64,000 bases of DNA from Hyphomicrobiales bacterium (GCA_900473175.1 UCKM01000008.1:18891-82890), one strand, 5' to 3'. Positions 45,411-54,901 are shown, counted from the stretch's first letter. Program-made: numbers and translations. Notes: generated by a model not told the origin, from the sequence alone.

Positions 45411-46408
45411 TCCTTGATCTCCTTGCTTACGGTGCATTCTTTCTCACCATGGCCCTAACCTATGCCATTATGTGTCTTGGGTTGAATGTGCAGTGGGGGC
45501 AAACCGGACTTTTCAATGTCGGTATTGCCGGTTTTGTCGCAATTGGCGCTTACGCTTCCGCGTTGCTGACCACGCCCGAAACCGCAGGGCGCATTGGCGG
45601 ATTTGGTTTGCCCATTGCTGCCGGATGGTTTGGAGGAGCATTGGTGGCCGGTGTTGTAGCCTACCTGATCGGTGCTCTGACGATCCGGCTGCGGGCAGAC
45701 TACCTCGCGATCGCGACGTTCGGCGTTGCCGTTGCAGTCCAGCTCTGCGTTCTCAATCTCGAGGCGCTGACGGGTGGTGCTTTCGGCATCGGGTTCATTC
45801 CCAGACCCTTTGCCGAACTGGCTGGCAACCCGCTTGCATTTGGACTTTCCAATGCCGGACTTCTCATCGCTGTGGTAGCCCTTCTCTACATGGCGCTTGA
45901 GCACCTTGTCCGCAGCCCTTGGGGGCGAGTGCTTCGAGCCATTCGTGAGGATGAAGCAGCGGCACAGGCGCTGGGCAAGAATCCGACGCGATTCCGTTTG
46001 CAGGCCTTTACCATCGGTGGTGCAATCATGGGGCTTGCAGGTGCGGCGCAGGCGCATTTCATTGGCTTCATTGCTCCCGACAACTATATGCCAATCCTGA
46101 CGTTTCAGGTCTGGGCCATGTTGATTGTGGGTGGATCTGGCAACAATCGCGGTGCCATACTCGGTGCCGTGCTTGTCTGGGGCATCTGGGCTTCTTCAGC
46201 GGCCGCCGTTTCGACCTTCTTTGCACCAGAGCAACAGGCGCGGGCAGCCTCGCTGCAGATCGTCATGATCGGCGTCGGGCTTTGCCTGATTTTGCTGCTT
46301 CGCCCAAGGGGCATTCTCGGTGAAGTGCGCAACGTGTCGCGGCACATCAGGAAAATAATGAAAAGCGACGACGCAGAGTTGGCGTCCCGCTTCCTGTCGA
46401 AGGATTGA
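45407..46408 (+). CDS. HAAT-type ABC transporter permease (LivM-like)
   Basis: A 333-residue inner-membrane permease. LGLNVQWGQTGLFNVGIAGFVAIGAYASALL in pieces is the LivM signature, and SPWGRVLRAIREDEAAAQALGKNPTRFRLQAF in pieces is the coupling loop. The ATG at 45407 overlaps the LivH-like stop; the much longer open frame upstream is out-of-frame sequence of that gene. The C-terminus ends in a charged cytoplasmic tail. The fusion reductase gene begins 2 bases later. Confidence 0.93.
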   Translation: MILDLLAYGAFFLTMALTYAIMCLGLNVQWGQTGLFNVGIAGFVAIGAYASALLTTPETAGRIGGFGLPIAAGWFGGALVAGVVAYLIGALTIRLRADYLAIATFGVAVAVQLCVLNLEALTGGAFGIGFIPRPFAELAGNPLAFGLSNAGLLIAVVALLYMALEHLVRSPWGRVLRAIREDEAAAQALGKNPTRFRLQAFTIGGAIMGLAGAAQAHFIGFIAPDNYMPILTFQVWAMLIVGGSGNNRGAILGAVLVWGIWASSAAAVSTFFAPEQQARAASLQIVMIGVGLCLILLLRPRGILGEVRNVSRHIRKIMKSDDAELASRFLSKD

Positions 46409-46410
46409 GA

Positions 46411-47874
46411 ATGACCACCATTCCACATCGTATCGCCCTCACGGGAACGCTTGAAATCAGCCGTCTGGTCTGCGGCCTCTGGCAGATTGCGGATATTGAG
46501 AAAAATGGCACGCTGATGGACCCTGGCAAGGGGGCAGACGCATTGCGCGCCTACGCGGAGGCGGGTTTCAATACCTTTGACATGGCCGATCATTATGGCA
46601 GTGCCGAAGTGATTGCGGGCCGTCTGCTGTCATCATATGAAGGTGGCGAACCAAGGCCCGTGGCCTTCACCAAATGGTGTCCCGAACCGGGTCCGATGAC
46701 CCGCCAGGTGGTGCGAAAAGGCGTTGAGGAGCGACTTTCACGGCTCGGTGTCGAGAAGATCGATCTGTTGCAATTCCATTGGTGGACCTTCGAACATCCT
46801 GCGTGGCTCGATGCCTTGCACGAAATGGAGCGGATGCGCGACGAAGGCAAGATCGAAGCTCTGGGTCTTACCAATTTTGATGCAGCGCATCTGGCAGTAG
46901 CCTTGGCCGACGGCATCAAGATCGCCACTAATCAGGTTTCCTTTTCGCTCATCGATCGCCGGGCAGCGGGTGCCCTCTCTGAACTTTGCACCCAAACTGG
47001 CGTTAAGCTTCTGGCCTACGGTACTTTGTGCGGCGGCTTTCTTTCGGAAAAATGGTTGGATCAGCCCGAACCGGCGTTAATTTCTGACTGGAGCCGCTCC
47101 AAATACAAGCGGTTCATCGACGCTGCCGGGGGGTGGGGTGCTTATCAGGGCATTCTGACCGCCGTTGCGTCCATCGCGGACAAACATCAGGTCTCGATGT
47201 CCAACATTGCGAGCCGCTGGGTTCTTGAGCACAAGGCTGTTGCTGCGGTCATTATTGGCGCTCGGATCGGTGAAGCCGAACATCGGGACGACAATCTCAA
47301 TGTTTTCCGGTTCTCGCTTGATGATGAGGACAAAGCTGCGCTCGACGCTATCTTTGCCGCGACATTGCCAATTCCCGGCGATTGCGGCGATGAGTATAGA
47401 AAGCCGCCGTTTCTGACTGCGTCAGGTGATCTCAGTCATCACCTCGATGCAGTCCCTTCGGTATTCAAGGCTGAACCTGTTCCCGGCAGGCCCGGCCGAA
47501 TGCGTGTATCCACCGGCAGTATCTGGGAGCCTCTTGCAGGCTACAGCCGCGCCGTGCGCGTGGGCGACAGGATCCTTGTTTCCGGGACAACGGCAACTCA
47601 TGCCTCCGACCGTTGTGTTGCACCGGGGAACGCCGGGGCACAGGCAACCTATATCCTCGACAAGATTGCTGCATCGATTACGGCATTGGGCGGCTCGATT
47701 GATGACGTCGTTCGAACCCGCGTCTACCTTCGGGATGTCGACAAATGGGAACCGGTGTCCCGCGCGCATGGCCGGGTGTTTTCCGGGATACTTCCGGCAA
47801 ATACCTTGCTTCAAGCGGGCAATCTTGTCGGGGACTACGAAGTGGAAATCGAGGTTGAGGCTGTCTGCGCGTAG
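46411..47874 (+). CDS. Aldo/keto reductase-RidA fusion protein
   Basis: A 487-residue two-domain enzyme. Residues 1-330 are an aldo/keto reductase with the tetrad Asp/Tyr in TFDMADHYGSAEVI, Lys in VAFTKWCPE and His in LLQFHWWTF. After a linker, residues about 365-487 are a RidA/YjgF domain (YSRAVRVGDRILVSGTTA, then VVRTRVYLRDVDKW with the catalytic-type Arg, then LVGDYEVEIEVEAV). RidA proteins hydrolyse reactive enamine/imine intermediates. The fusion suggests that oxidation or reduction of the imported compound yields such an intermediate and that the RidA part clears it. The ATG at 46411 has AAGG upstream. It is the last gene of the plus-strand arm and a paralogue of the reductase at 40641. 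Confidence 0.93.
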   Translation: MTTIPHRIALTGTLEISRLVCGLWQIADIEKNGTLMDPGKGADALRAYAEAGFNTFDMADHYGSAEVIAGRLLSSYEGGEPRPVAFTKWCPEPGPMTRQVVRKGVEERLSRLGVEKIDLLQFHWWTFEHPAWLDALHEMERMRDEGKIEALGLTNFDAAHLAVALADGIKIATNQVSFSLIDRRAAGALSELCTQTGVKLLAYGTLCGGFLSEKWLDQPEPALISDWSRSKYKRFIDAAGGWGAYQGILTAVASIADKHQVSMSNIASRWVLEHKAVAAVIIGARIGEAEHRDDNLNVFRFSLDDEDKAALDAIFAATLPIPGDCGDEYRKPPFLTASGDLSHHLDAVPSVFKAEPVPGRPGRMRVSTGSIWEPLAGYSRAVRVGDRILVSGTTATHASDRCVAPGNAGAQATYILDKIAASITALGGSIDDVVRTRVYLRDVDKWEPVSRAHGRVFSGILPANTLLQAGNLVGDYEVEIEVEAVCA

Positions 47875-48172
47875 GCAACTGCTCCTCACGCACTGTTGCT
47901 GTCGCTCTTCGGCTTCTGATCTTGAGGCCCCTCGGACGGTCCGTTGTCAGTCGGACCCGTCATTAGGCGGCCGCATCACGGACCCCTCCGAACTTCTCCA
48001 CTACCGGAAAAGTAGCCACTTCACGGCGCAATGCGGATGTTCTCGATATGAGGGTGGCACGTCAGGAGCTGCGCGTGGTGCCACGCTGTTTGAGTGCCAT
48101 CATTCAACCTTGAACACCAGGCCCAAACCTAACCTTGACTAAATCGCCAGTTTTAATGCCCAACTTTGTGGC
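47875..48172. other. Gene-free gap
   Basis: About 300 bases between the end of the transport regulon and the convergent OsmC gene. I see no gene and no terminator with a clear stem and T run. Confidence 0.4.
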
Positions 48173-48607
48173 CTAAGGTTCAGTCGTCGGAGCGGTGTCG
48201 ACCACCACAAAGTCATGGGTAATCGTGGCAGTCTTAGCTAGGATCGCCGACGCGGAGCAGTATTTTTCGATCGACAGCGAGATGGCGCGCTCGACCTTGT
48301 TCGCAGCCAGGCCACGGCCTTTGACCACGAAGTGCATATGAATGCGGGTAAAGACTTTCGGGTCCTGCTCAGCACGCTCTGCGTCGATCTCGACGATACA
48401 GTCCTCGATCGCCTCGCGGGCTTTTTCAAGGATGTGGACGACGTCGAAGGCCGAACAACCCCCTGTACCAATTAATACCAGCTCCATGGGACTGGGCCCC
48501 GGTGTTCGTCCATCCGGCCTGTAGGCCGTCCCGAGTACCACTTTGTGGCCACTCCCGGACTCGCCAATGAACGTCCGATCTTCCACCCATTTGATACGTG
48601 CTTTCAT
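48173..48607 (-). CDS. OsmC-family peroxiredoxin-like protein
   Basis: A 144-residue OsmC/YhfA-type protein. It starts MKARIKWVEDRTFIGESGSGHKVVLG (in pieces) and has GPSPMELVLIGTGGCSAFDVVHIL with the first redox Cys, and SIEKYCSASAIL with the second. These two cysteines reduce organic hydroperoxides in Ohr/OsmC proteins. The YhfA-like subgroup (VEDRTFIGESGSGH) is more likely than Ohr. The ATG at 48607 fits the family; the longer frame upstream does not. Confidence 0.92.
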   Translation of the reverse strand: MKARIKWVEDRTFIGESGSGHKVVLGTAYRPDGRTPGPSPMELVLIGTGGCSAFDVVHILEKAREAIEDCIVEIDAERAEQDPKVFTRIHMHFVVKGRGLAANKVERAISLSIEKYCSASAILAKTATITHDFVVVDTAPTTEP

Positions 48608-49004
48608 GAGACTCGTCCTGTCGTGACAATGCGCGATCATAGACCAGACGACATCGATGATCTCGAAACATTTTGCGCTCAAGCTTGGCGACTCAAGCAT
48701 CGACTGCGCGAGCACGCGCATTTTCAAAAGGCATTCTGTCGTTCGCGAGCAATTGTGGCGTCCCACGTCCAGATCCCGTCAAGGCGGCACAACCAGATCG
48801 GGCTGGCGTCGCCGATGCCCCTGCCGGGATGGAAAACCGTAGATCAATGGGGAAGCGGTTGCCTGTCCCCGACGCAGTCGAAGGTCCCTGCATGGATGTA
48901 GCCAGGCTTATCAGCCATCAGGCTGGATCAAATGAGCTAATGAGGTCAGGATGCAGAGAAAGGAGTGTCATGCCATCTCGTTCGCGTGCCGGAAGGGATT
49001 TGCG
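48608..49004. other. Gap between OsmC and SRPBCC genes
   Basis: About 400 bases with divergent promoters expected at both ends. Several overlapping open frames exist, but none has a ribosome site or known motif. The GGAAGGGA site at 48991-48998 belongs to the next gene. Confidence 0.4.
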
Positions 49005-49472
49005 ATGTCATCGACCGAGTTTCATCTTGTTACGACCTGGACCCTCGACGCCTCGGTTGAGGATGTTTGGCGGGTGCTGAACACGCCCGAGACCTGGCCG
49101 GAATGGTGGCCCTCGGTAAAGCGGGTTACTGTTCTGCGCGAAGGCGACGAGGCCGGCATTGGTGCCGTCCGTCGGATGGAGTGGACCACCGCACTACCTT
49201 ATGACTTGGCCTTCGAAATGGAAACGATCAGGATACAACCGCTGTCCATCATCGAGGGAAGAGCTTACGGCGAACTCGAGGGCGTCGGCCGGTGGACGTT
49301 GCAATCCGAAGGTTTGAAATGCAATGTGCGCTATGACTGGATCGTCAAGGTGACGAAGCCTTGGATGATCAAGCTTTCATTCATCCTAAAGCCGGTTTTT
49401 CGTTGGAACCATGCAATTGTCATGGAGCGCGGTCGGCGAGGTCTTGTGCATCGCCTGGTCCGTGATACCTGA
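49005..49472 (+). CDS. SRPBCC (START/PYR-like) family protein
   Basis: A 155-residue protein of the polyketide-cyclase/START-like fold, a ligand-binding pocket protein. It opens FHLVTTWTLDASVEDVWRVLNTPETWPEWWPSVKRV in pieces, the standard beta-helix-helix entry with the paired tryptophans, followed by a seven-strand pattern and a long C-terminal helix (HAIVMERGRRGLVHRLV). The ATG at 49005 follows GGAAGGGA. Members act as hydrolases, cyclases or lipid carriers; no ligand can be predicted. Confidence 0.85.
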   Translation: MSSTEFHLVTTWTLDASVEDVWRVLNTPETWPEWWPSVKRVTVLREGDEAGIGAVRRMEWTTALPYDLAFEMETIRIQPLSIIEGRAYGELEGVGRWTLQSEGLKCNVRYDWIVKVTKPWMIKLSFILKPVFRWNHAIVMERGRRGLVHRLVRDT

Positions 49473-49663
49473 AGATTCCGCCCCTAACCTTTGTGCTCCA
49501 GCCGCTGGTGTAGAATACTTGTCCCCGGTCAAAAATGGCTATTCTCAAAGGAACAGTCATTAATCAAATGGCGGCTTCTTGGCCATCGAACCACGGCGTT
49601 GCTCCCGCGCCTTGGCAAGCATCCCATTGAAGTCTAGCATGCGCACAGCATGTGGAGACTTCG

Positions 49664-50464
49664 ATGACTTCAAGCTTCAACGTCCACGATGCGGCTGGCT
49701 ACGAGCAACTCATGGGCCGCTGGAGCCAAAAACTCGCGCCTCCCTTCATCGACTTCGCCGGGCTTGCTGATGGCGAAACGATTCTTGACGTCGGCTGCGG
49801 CACTGGCAGCCTGACCTTCGCGCTAGCCAGGACCGCCGGCCTCCGCGAGATCGCCGCGATCGACTATTCGCCCGTCTTCGTGGAGGAAGCGATCCGGCGC
49901 AATACCGACCCGCGCATAAAAATCCGGCAAGCGGATGCCTGCGCCTTGCCCTTCGAGGATGGCGTGTTCGACCGCGCCTTGGCGCTTCTCGTGCTCCACT
50001 TCGTGCCCGAGGCCGACAAGGCAGTCGCCGAGATGCGCCGTGTCGTACGGCCAGGCGGCGTGGTCGCGGCGGCGGTGTGGGATCATCTTGGCGGCATGCC
50101 CGGCATGCGCATGATGGTCGACACGGTGGCGGCACTTGGCGAAGGCGGGCGCCAGCTGCGCGGCCGCTATTGCTTCCAACCGATGATGCAGCCCGGCGAA
50201 ATGCAACGGACTTTTATCGAGCAGGGCCTTGTGGATGTTACGGGAACCGAGCTGATGATCCGCATGGACTACCAGAGCTTCGACGACTTCTGGGCGCCGA
50301 TTGCTGCGGGCGAAGGGCCGCTCGGCAAATATGTGGCCACACTCCACGGGACCGAGCGGGCGCGCACCGACGCCGCCGTTCGTGACGCCTACGAGGCTGG
50401 CCGGCCCGACGGTGCGAGGTCTTTTGCAAACGTCGCCTGGGCCTGCCGGGGTATCGTTCCCTGA
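49664..50464 (+). CDS. SAM-dependent class I methyltransferase
   Basis: A 266-residue methyltransferase. Motif I is ILDVGCGTGSLTFALA (about residue 40), the acidic residue after strand 2 is in AAIDYSPVFVEEA, motif II is QADACALPFEDGVFD and motif III is MRRVVRPGGVVAAAVWD. The ATG at 49664 has GGAG 7 bases upstream; a GTG four codons earlier would overlap that site. The ubiE/UbiG-like core suggests a small-molecule substrate. The gene is isolated, with the convergent sugar ATPase gene about 115 bases away. Confidence 0.9.
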   Translation: MTSSFNVHDAAGYEQLMGRWSQKLAPPFIDFAGLADGETILDVGCGTGSLTFALARTAGLREIAAIDYSPVFVEEAIRRNTDPRIKIRQADACALPFEDGVFDRALALLVLHFVPEADKAVAEMRRVVRPGGVVAAAVWDHLGGMPGMRMMVDTVAALGEGGRQLRGRYCFQPMMQPGEMQRTFIEQGLVDVTGTELMIRMDYQSFDDFWAPIAAGEGPLGKYVATLHGTERARTDAAVRDAYEAGRPDGARSFANVAWACRGIVP

Positions 50465-50580
50465 TCCTCCGCAGGCCAGTGCCGCCGCCAGTCCCGCCGT
50501 CATCATGCAGGCGGCGAATGCCGGCCTCACGGAGGGTTCGACGCCAAGCGGGGACCACCATGGCAAGTAACCATGACAGG

Positions 50581-51363
50581 TCAAATCTCCCTTGCTTGAT
50601 CGGCCGTAAGCGCCTGCTCTCGCGTGCCCGACACGATGATCTCCAGAACCTCATGCTCGTCGGTGTTCTTGACGTATCGGTCGCCGACGCATTCGCCACG
50701 CTTAAGTACCATGACACGGTCGCCCACGGCGAAAATGTCGACGAGGCGGTGCGAGATGATGATCTGGGCAACACCTTGCTTCTTAAGCTCCAGCATGGTT
50801 TCGAGCAGGCGCTCGGTCGCCATGACGGAAAGGTTGGCAGTCGGTTCATCGAGGATGATGACACGCGGCTCGAATGAGATCGCGCGGGCTATCGCCACCG
50901 ATTGCTGGCGCCCGCCCGACAGGCTTTCGACCTTCTGATAGACCGAGTTGACGTCGACCTTGAGCCGTTTAAGCACCTTGTCAGCGTCGGCGTACATTTT
51001 CCGCCGGTTTACGAAGAGGCCTTTACGCGGCCAGCGGCCAAGGAAGATGTTCTGGCCGACGTCCATGTTGCCGCAAAGCGCGAAATCCTGATAGATCATC
51101 TCGATTCCGGCGTCGCGGCTCTCGTGCGGGCTCTTGAAGTGCACTGGTCGCCCGGCAACGAGGATTTCCCCTGCATCGCGTTGATAGGCCCCGGTCAGAA
51201 TCTTCATAAGCGTCGATTTGCCAGCGGAGTTGTCACCGACGAGGCCGAGGATCTCACCCGGATAAAGCACGAGATCGACCTTGCGGAGCGCCTGCACCGC
51301 TCCGAAAGCTTTTTCGATGCTTCGCATTTCCACGATCGGCTCGCCTGTTGTTGCGTCAGTCAT
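50581..51363 (-). CDS. Sugar ABC transporter ATPase, single-domain (FrcA-like)
   Basis: A 260-residue ATPase of the ribose/fructose (CUT2) class. Walker A is GDNSAGKSTLMKIL, the Q-loop is MIYQDFALCGNMDVGQNIFLG, the signature is LSGGRQQSVAIARAI, Walker B is VIILDEPTANLSV and the switch His is in IISHRLVDIF. It has one ATPase domain, like FrcA of rhizobia, and not two as in RbsA. The ATG at 51363 fits; it overlaps the permease gene by 8 bases. It forms one importer with the fused permease and binding protein upstream. Confidence 0.93.
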   Translation of the reverse strand: MTDATTGEPIVEMRSIEKAFGAVQALRKVDLVLYPGEILGLVGDNSAGKSTLMKILTGAYQRDAGEILVAGRPVHFKSPHESRDAGIEMIYQDFALCGNMDVGQNIFLGRWPRKGLFVNRRKMYADADKVLKRLKVDVNSVYQKVESLSGGRQQSVAIARAISFEPRVIILDEPTANLSVMATERLLETMLELKKQGVAQIIISHRLVDIFAVGDRVMVLKRGECVGDRYVKNTDEHEVLEIIVSGTREQALTADQAREI

Positions 51364-53611
51364 GAGCGGTTTCCTGTCTTGGTGCACTTCTTGCGAGACG
51401 AGCTCGCACGTGTCCGAAAATGTTGGCCTGGCGCACCCAGATATCAATGAGCACAGCGACGATGAGGATGACGCCGATGAAAACATTGATCCAATGCTGC
51501 GGCATGCTGAAGCCTTGGACATTGAGCTGCAGGAGGGCCCGTACAAGTGTGATCACGGCCGCACCGGCAAGCGCGCCGATCATCGTACCGTAGCCACCGA
51601 AGATCGACCCGCCGCCGATGATCACGGAGGCAATGGCGTCGAGCTCGCGGTACTGACCGGCGACCGGGTTGAAGCTGCGAAAATAGGCTACGTTGATGAT
51701 CCCTGCCATGGTTGCGCAGAACGCTGCCAGCATGAGCGAGATGAAGCGAACCCGGTTGATGTTGATGCCGGCATAGGCAGCGGCGCGAATGTTGCCGCCG
51801 GTAGCGTAGACCTTCTGACCGAACGGCGTATAAGCGAGGACGATGCCGGCGATGAGGGCGACGAAAAACATCCAGACCGTCTGAACACTGACCACCTCGG
51901 CTACCGTACGAAGGATTCCGGGTGGCAGCGAAAGGTGGAAGTGCAGGAGGATGTCATTCACTTTGCGGCCGAGCAGATTGTAGCCTTCTGGCCAGCCGGT
52001 GAGCTGCTGACCGGCGACGAACCAGGCGGCGAGGCCGCGGGCGATATAGAACGTGCCGAGCGTGACGATAAAGGCCGGCAACCTGAAACCGACGGTCACC
52101 AGAGCATTGAAGAGACCGGCGGCCATGCCAGCGAGCAGGCCCATTGCGACCGCAGTAAAGGGATCCGCACCGAGAACTTTGAGGAAGTAGGCGGCGGTGC
52201 TCCCGGCCAACGCGAGGACCGCTCCGACGGAGAGGTCGATATCGCCGGCCGCGATAACATAGGTGAGCCCGATCGTGATCAACGCCAACTCGGTATAATT
52301 GAGCAGAATGGCAAAGGTGTTTGACAGGTTCCACCAATAATCTGGCCTGAGAGCCACACCGGCAATCCACAGCACCACCGCCAGAATGATGGCGAGCGAA
52401 TCGCGCCGGGCAAAGAACTTGCCGAAGGGAGTCTCCGACACCGCCATGTCCGCCATCCTCGCGCCTTTGGTCTGGACGCCTTCGAGCGCAATGCTGCCGA
52501 TCTCGTAGGCGGGCGGCGGTGGCCTGCCGAGGAGCCATGCCCAGAAACGCGCTGCAACCTGGCGCCGAATGAGGTGAGGCTCTATCAGCACGGCGATAAC
52601 GAGCACCAGCCCGAGGAAGACCGGCACTGCCCCGACCGGCAGGGAGAAGATCGCATTGACCGTCACTTCGTCGTCGCCGATCTTGATGACCCGCGTGATC
52701 GGCCACCCCTCGCGCAACACCTTGTCCAGCAGGACAACAAGTGTTGCGCCAAGGCATGACCCGGCGACGCGGCCTCTGCCGCCGAGGATCGAAGCACCGC
52801 CTATGATCACGGCGGCGATCACCGTCAGCTCGCCACTGACGCCGTAAAGGGGGGTCACGCCCTTGTCCTGAGTGGCCGACAGCAAACCAGCAAGTGTCGC
52901 ACAGAGCGAGGAGATCAGATAAGCCCTGATGCGCACCCAGTTCGTCGGGATGCCGGCATAGGCCGCCGCCTGCTCGTTGCCGCCGGTGGCGAAAGTCTCG
53001 TAGCCCCAGCGTGTCTTCGCCAGTACGAGGGCGCCAATCACGGCAACAACGGCGAAGATCACGATCTGGTTGTTAAAGCCGAGGTAGTTGGTCTCGCCGA
53101 GGTGGAAGAACAGCGGATAAGCTTTCGCCTTGTCGGGATAATAGATCGACTGGCCGTGCGTCAGCGCGAGAACAAAACCGCGGCCAATGAACAGCATCGT
53201 CAGCGTGGCGATAAACGCCGGGACCTTCAGGATCGTGACGAGGACGCCGTTGACGAGGCCGATCACCGTGCCGAGAAGCGTACAGATAATCACGGAGGTG
53301 AAGACGTCGAGATCGAGAAAGCTCGGCGCGAACAGCCTGGCAAAAACGACGGCGACCAGGCCATAGGTCGAACCGACCGAGAGATCGAGATCCTTGTTGA
53401 TGATGACGAAAGTCATTCCCACGGCGATTATTGCAACGCGCGACGTGTCGCGAAGCACCGCATGGAACGCCTCTGTCGAACCGAAGAACGCGGGATTGAC
53501 AACCGCGCCGCCAAGATAGAGCACCAAGAGCAGGGCGAGAAGCCCCACTTCCCAGCCGCCGGCGACTTGGGGCGGTGCGCGGCCAAGCCGTGTCATCGCG
53601 TCAAGCGCCAT
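51356..53611 (-). CDS. Sugar ABC transporter permease, tandem fusion of two permease domains
   Basis: A 751-residue membrane protein made of two complete CUT2 permeases in tandem. Copy 1 (about residues 20-350) and copy 2 (about 400-735) each carry the RbsC/FrcC signatures: ITIGLTYVIAAGDIDLSVGAVLAL versus IAVGMTFVIINKDLDLSVGSTYGL (in pieces), KVPAFIATL versus RLPAFIVTLGT, FATGGNEQAAAYAGI versus YATGGNIRAAAYAGI, and AVIIGGASILGG versus SVIIGGGSIFGG. A charged linker of about 50 residues joins them. One polypeptide therefore supplies both halves of the channel, normally a homodimer. It is last but one in the binding protein-permease-ATPase operon. Confidence 0.93.
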   Translation of the reverse strand: MALDAMTRLGRAPPQVAGGWEVGLLALLLVLYLGGAVVNPAFFGSTEAFHAVLRDTSRVAIIAVGMTFVIINKDLDLSVGSTYGLVAVVFARLFAPSFLDLDVFTSVIICTLLGTVIGLVNGVLVTILKVPAFIATLTMLFIGRGFVLALTHGQSIYYPDKAKAYPLFFHLGETNYLGFNNQIVIFAVVAVIGALVLAKTRWGYETFATGGNEQAAAYAGIPTNWVRIRAYLISSLCATLAGLLSATQDKGVTPLYGVSGELTVIAAVIIGGASILGGRGRVAGSCLGATLVVLLDKVLREGWPITRVIKIGDDEVTVNAIFSLPVGAVPVFLGLVLVIAVLIEPHLIRRQVAARFWAWLLGRPPPPAYEIGSIALEGVQTKGARMADMAVSETPFGKFFARRDSLAIILAVVLWIAGVALRPDYWWNLSNTFAILLNYTELALITIGLTYVIAAGDIDLSVGAVLALAGSTAAYFLKVLGADPFTAVAMGLLAGMAAGLFNALVTVGFRLPAFIVTLGTFYIARGLAAWFVAGQQLTGWPEGYNLLGRKVNDILLHFHLSLPPGILRTVAEVVSVQTVWMFFVALIAGIVLAYTPFGQKVYATGGNIRAAAYAGININRVRFISLMLAAFCATMAGIINVAYFRSFNPVAGQYRELDAIASVIIGGGSIFGGYGTMIGALAGAAVITLVRALLQLNVQGFSMPQHWINVFIGVILIVAVLIDIWVRQANIFGHVRARLARSAPRQETAHD

Positions 53612-53696
53612 AGGTCTTCGATCCGGCGTTCCGGTTGTGGCCTGCTGCGGGAGCGCGCGCAGCCTCCTGCAACCATTTGAGACGTTCCGAGCTGCA

Positions 53697-54779
53697 TCAG
53701 TTCTCGAAGCGCTTGCCGACGTTTCCGACTGTCTCCTGTGTTACGAGCTGGGCGCGCGTGTCGAGATTGGCCGCAGCGATGCCGCGATCGATCTGCAAGT
53801 AGAGCTGCATAACCGGCCAGAAACCCTGCAGGAAAGGCTGCTGTCCGAGTGCGCCCGTCAGGTCGCCGCTCTTCAATGCCGTCTGTTGGGCCGGGCCGAG
53901 ATCGAAGCCATAAGCGCAGATTTTGCCTGTCTTGCCGGCTTGCGCGACCGCCTTGGCGAGCGCCGGTGTAAACACGTTGTTGCCGGCGAAGGCGCCGACC
54001 ACGTCACCGCGGGATTCGAACAGCGTGACAATTCCATTCACCGGATCATTCGGATTGGTGTCAATGCCGGTGTTCTCCGGGCCTGCATCGACTTTGAAGT
54101 TGTCGAGCTTGCCGGCGTCCTTGAGACCCTTGACGATAGCGTTGAAGGCGGATGTCACGCGGTTGTTCACCTCTATATTGCCCATGGCCGTCGAAGAGGG
54201 CAGGACGATCGATCCCTTTTCGATACCTTTGTCGGCTAAGCACTTGACGAGCGCCTCGCCGGCAATCGCGGCGGCGGAGGCGTCCTGGCCAGTATGGCTG
54301 ATAGCGCTGCGGTCGAGAATTGTTCCATCGAATGAATTCGTCGTGGCAATCGGGATGCCTTTGGCCTCGGCTGTTTTGACGATGTCATTATAGGCGCCGG
54401 CCTGCGGTGTCGTCATGATCAACCCATCGATCGTCGGATCCTGCACGATCTGATTGAGGATTTCGATCTCGCGCGCAGGATCGTCAGTCGGCGATTCCGA
54501 GCCGAGCAGCAGGATCTTGGCGCCGATCAGGTTACCGGCGAAGGTAGCGCCGACGTAGACAGGGTCAAAGAAGCCATTGCCTGCGGTGTGGGTCACAATT
54601 GCAAATGTCAAATGACCGTCGGCCGAATGGAAATCTTTTGTCCCCGCGGCCTCCTTCGCGGCTTCCTCGAAATTGTAGCCGCCGACCGCTTTTTCTACAC
54701 TGCCGGATTGTGCGAAGGCGTGCGAGACACCAAGCGACAACGCCGCGACGGTTGTCGCGAGCAAAAAAATACGCCTCAT
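53697..54779 (-). CDS. Periplasmic sugar-binding protein (ribose/fructose type)
   Basis: A 360-residue periplasmic protein with a signal peptide (MRRIFLLATTVAALSLGVSHAFA, then QSG). The mature part is a type I sugar-binding fold: HLTFAIVTHTAGNGFFDPVYVGATFAGNLIGAKILLLG in pieces, DGLIMTTPQAGAYNDIVKTAEAKGIPIATTNS in pieces, and GAFAGNNVFTPALAKAVAQ. The ATG at 54779 has GGGAGGA upstream, while the longer frame is non-coding. It delivers substrate to the fused permease. A pentose or hexose ligand is likely, but the exact sugar is open. Confidence 0.93.
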   Translation of the reverse strand: MRRIFLLATTVAALSLGVSHAFAQSGSVEKAVGGYNFEEAAKEAAGTKDFHSADGHLTFAIVTHTAGNGFFDPVYVGATFAGNLIGAKILLLGSESPTDDPAREIEILNQIVQDPTIDGLIMTTPQAGAYNDIVKTAEAKGIPIATTNSFDGTILDRSAISHTGQDASAAAIAGEALVKCLADKGIEKGSIVLPSSTAMGNIEVNNRVTSAFNAIVKGLKDAGKLDNFKVDAGPENTGIDTNPNDPVNGIVTLFESRGDVVGAFAGNNVFTPALAKAVAQAGKTGKICAYGFDLGPAQQTALKSGDLTGALGQQPFLQGFWPVMQLYLQIDRGIAAANLDTRAQLVTQETVGNVGKRFEN

Positions 54780-54901
54780 AGTTGGTCCTCCCTTACAACC
54801 AAGGGTCGAAAGCCGTTCGGGCGCAATTATAGAGAGGGGTCCGAATGCTTCCTCCCATTCGGTGATATTGTGCGCAAATCCGGTCCAAGTAAATGGAATA
54901 C

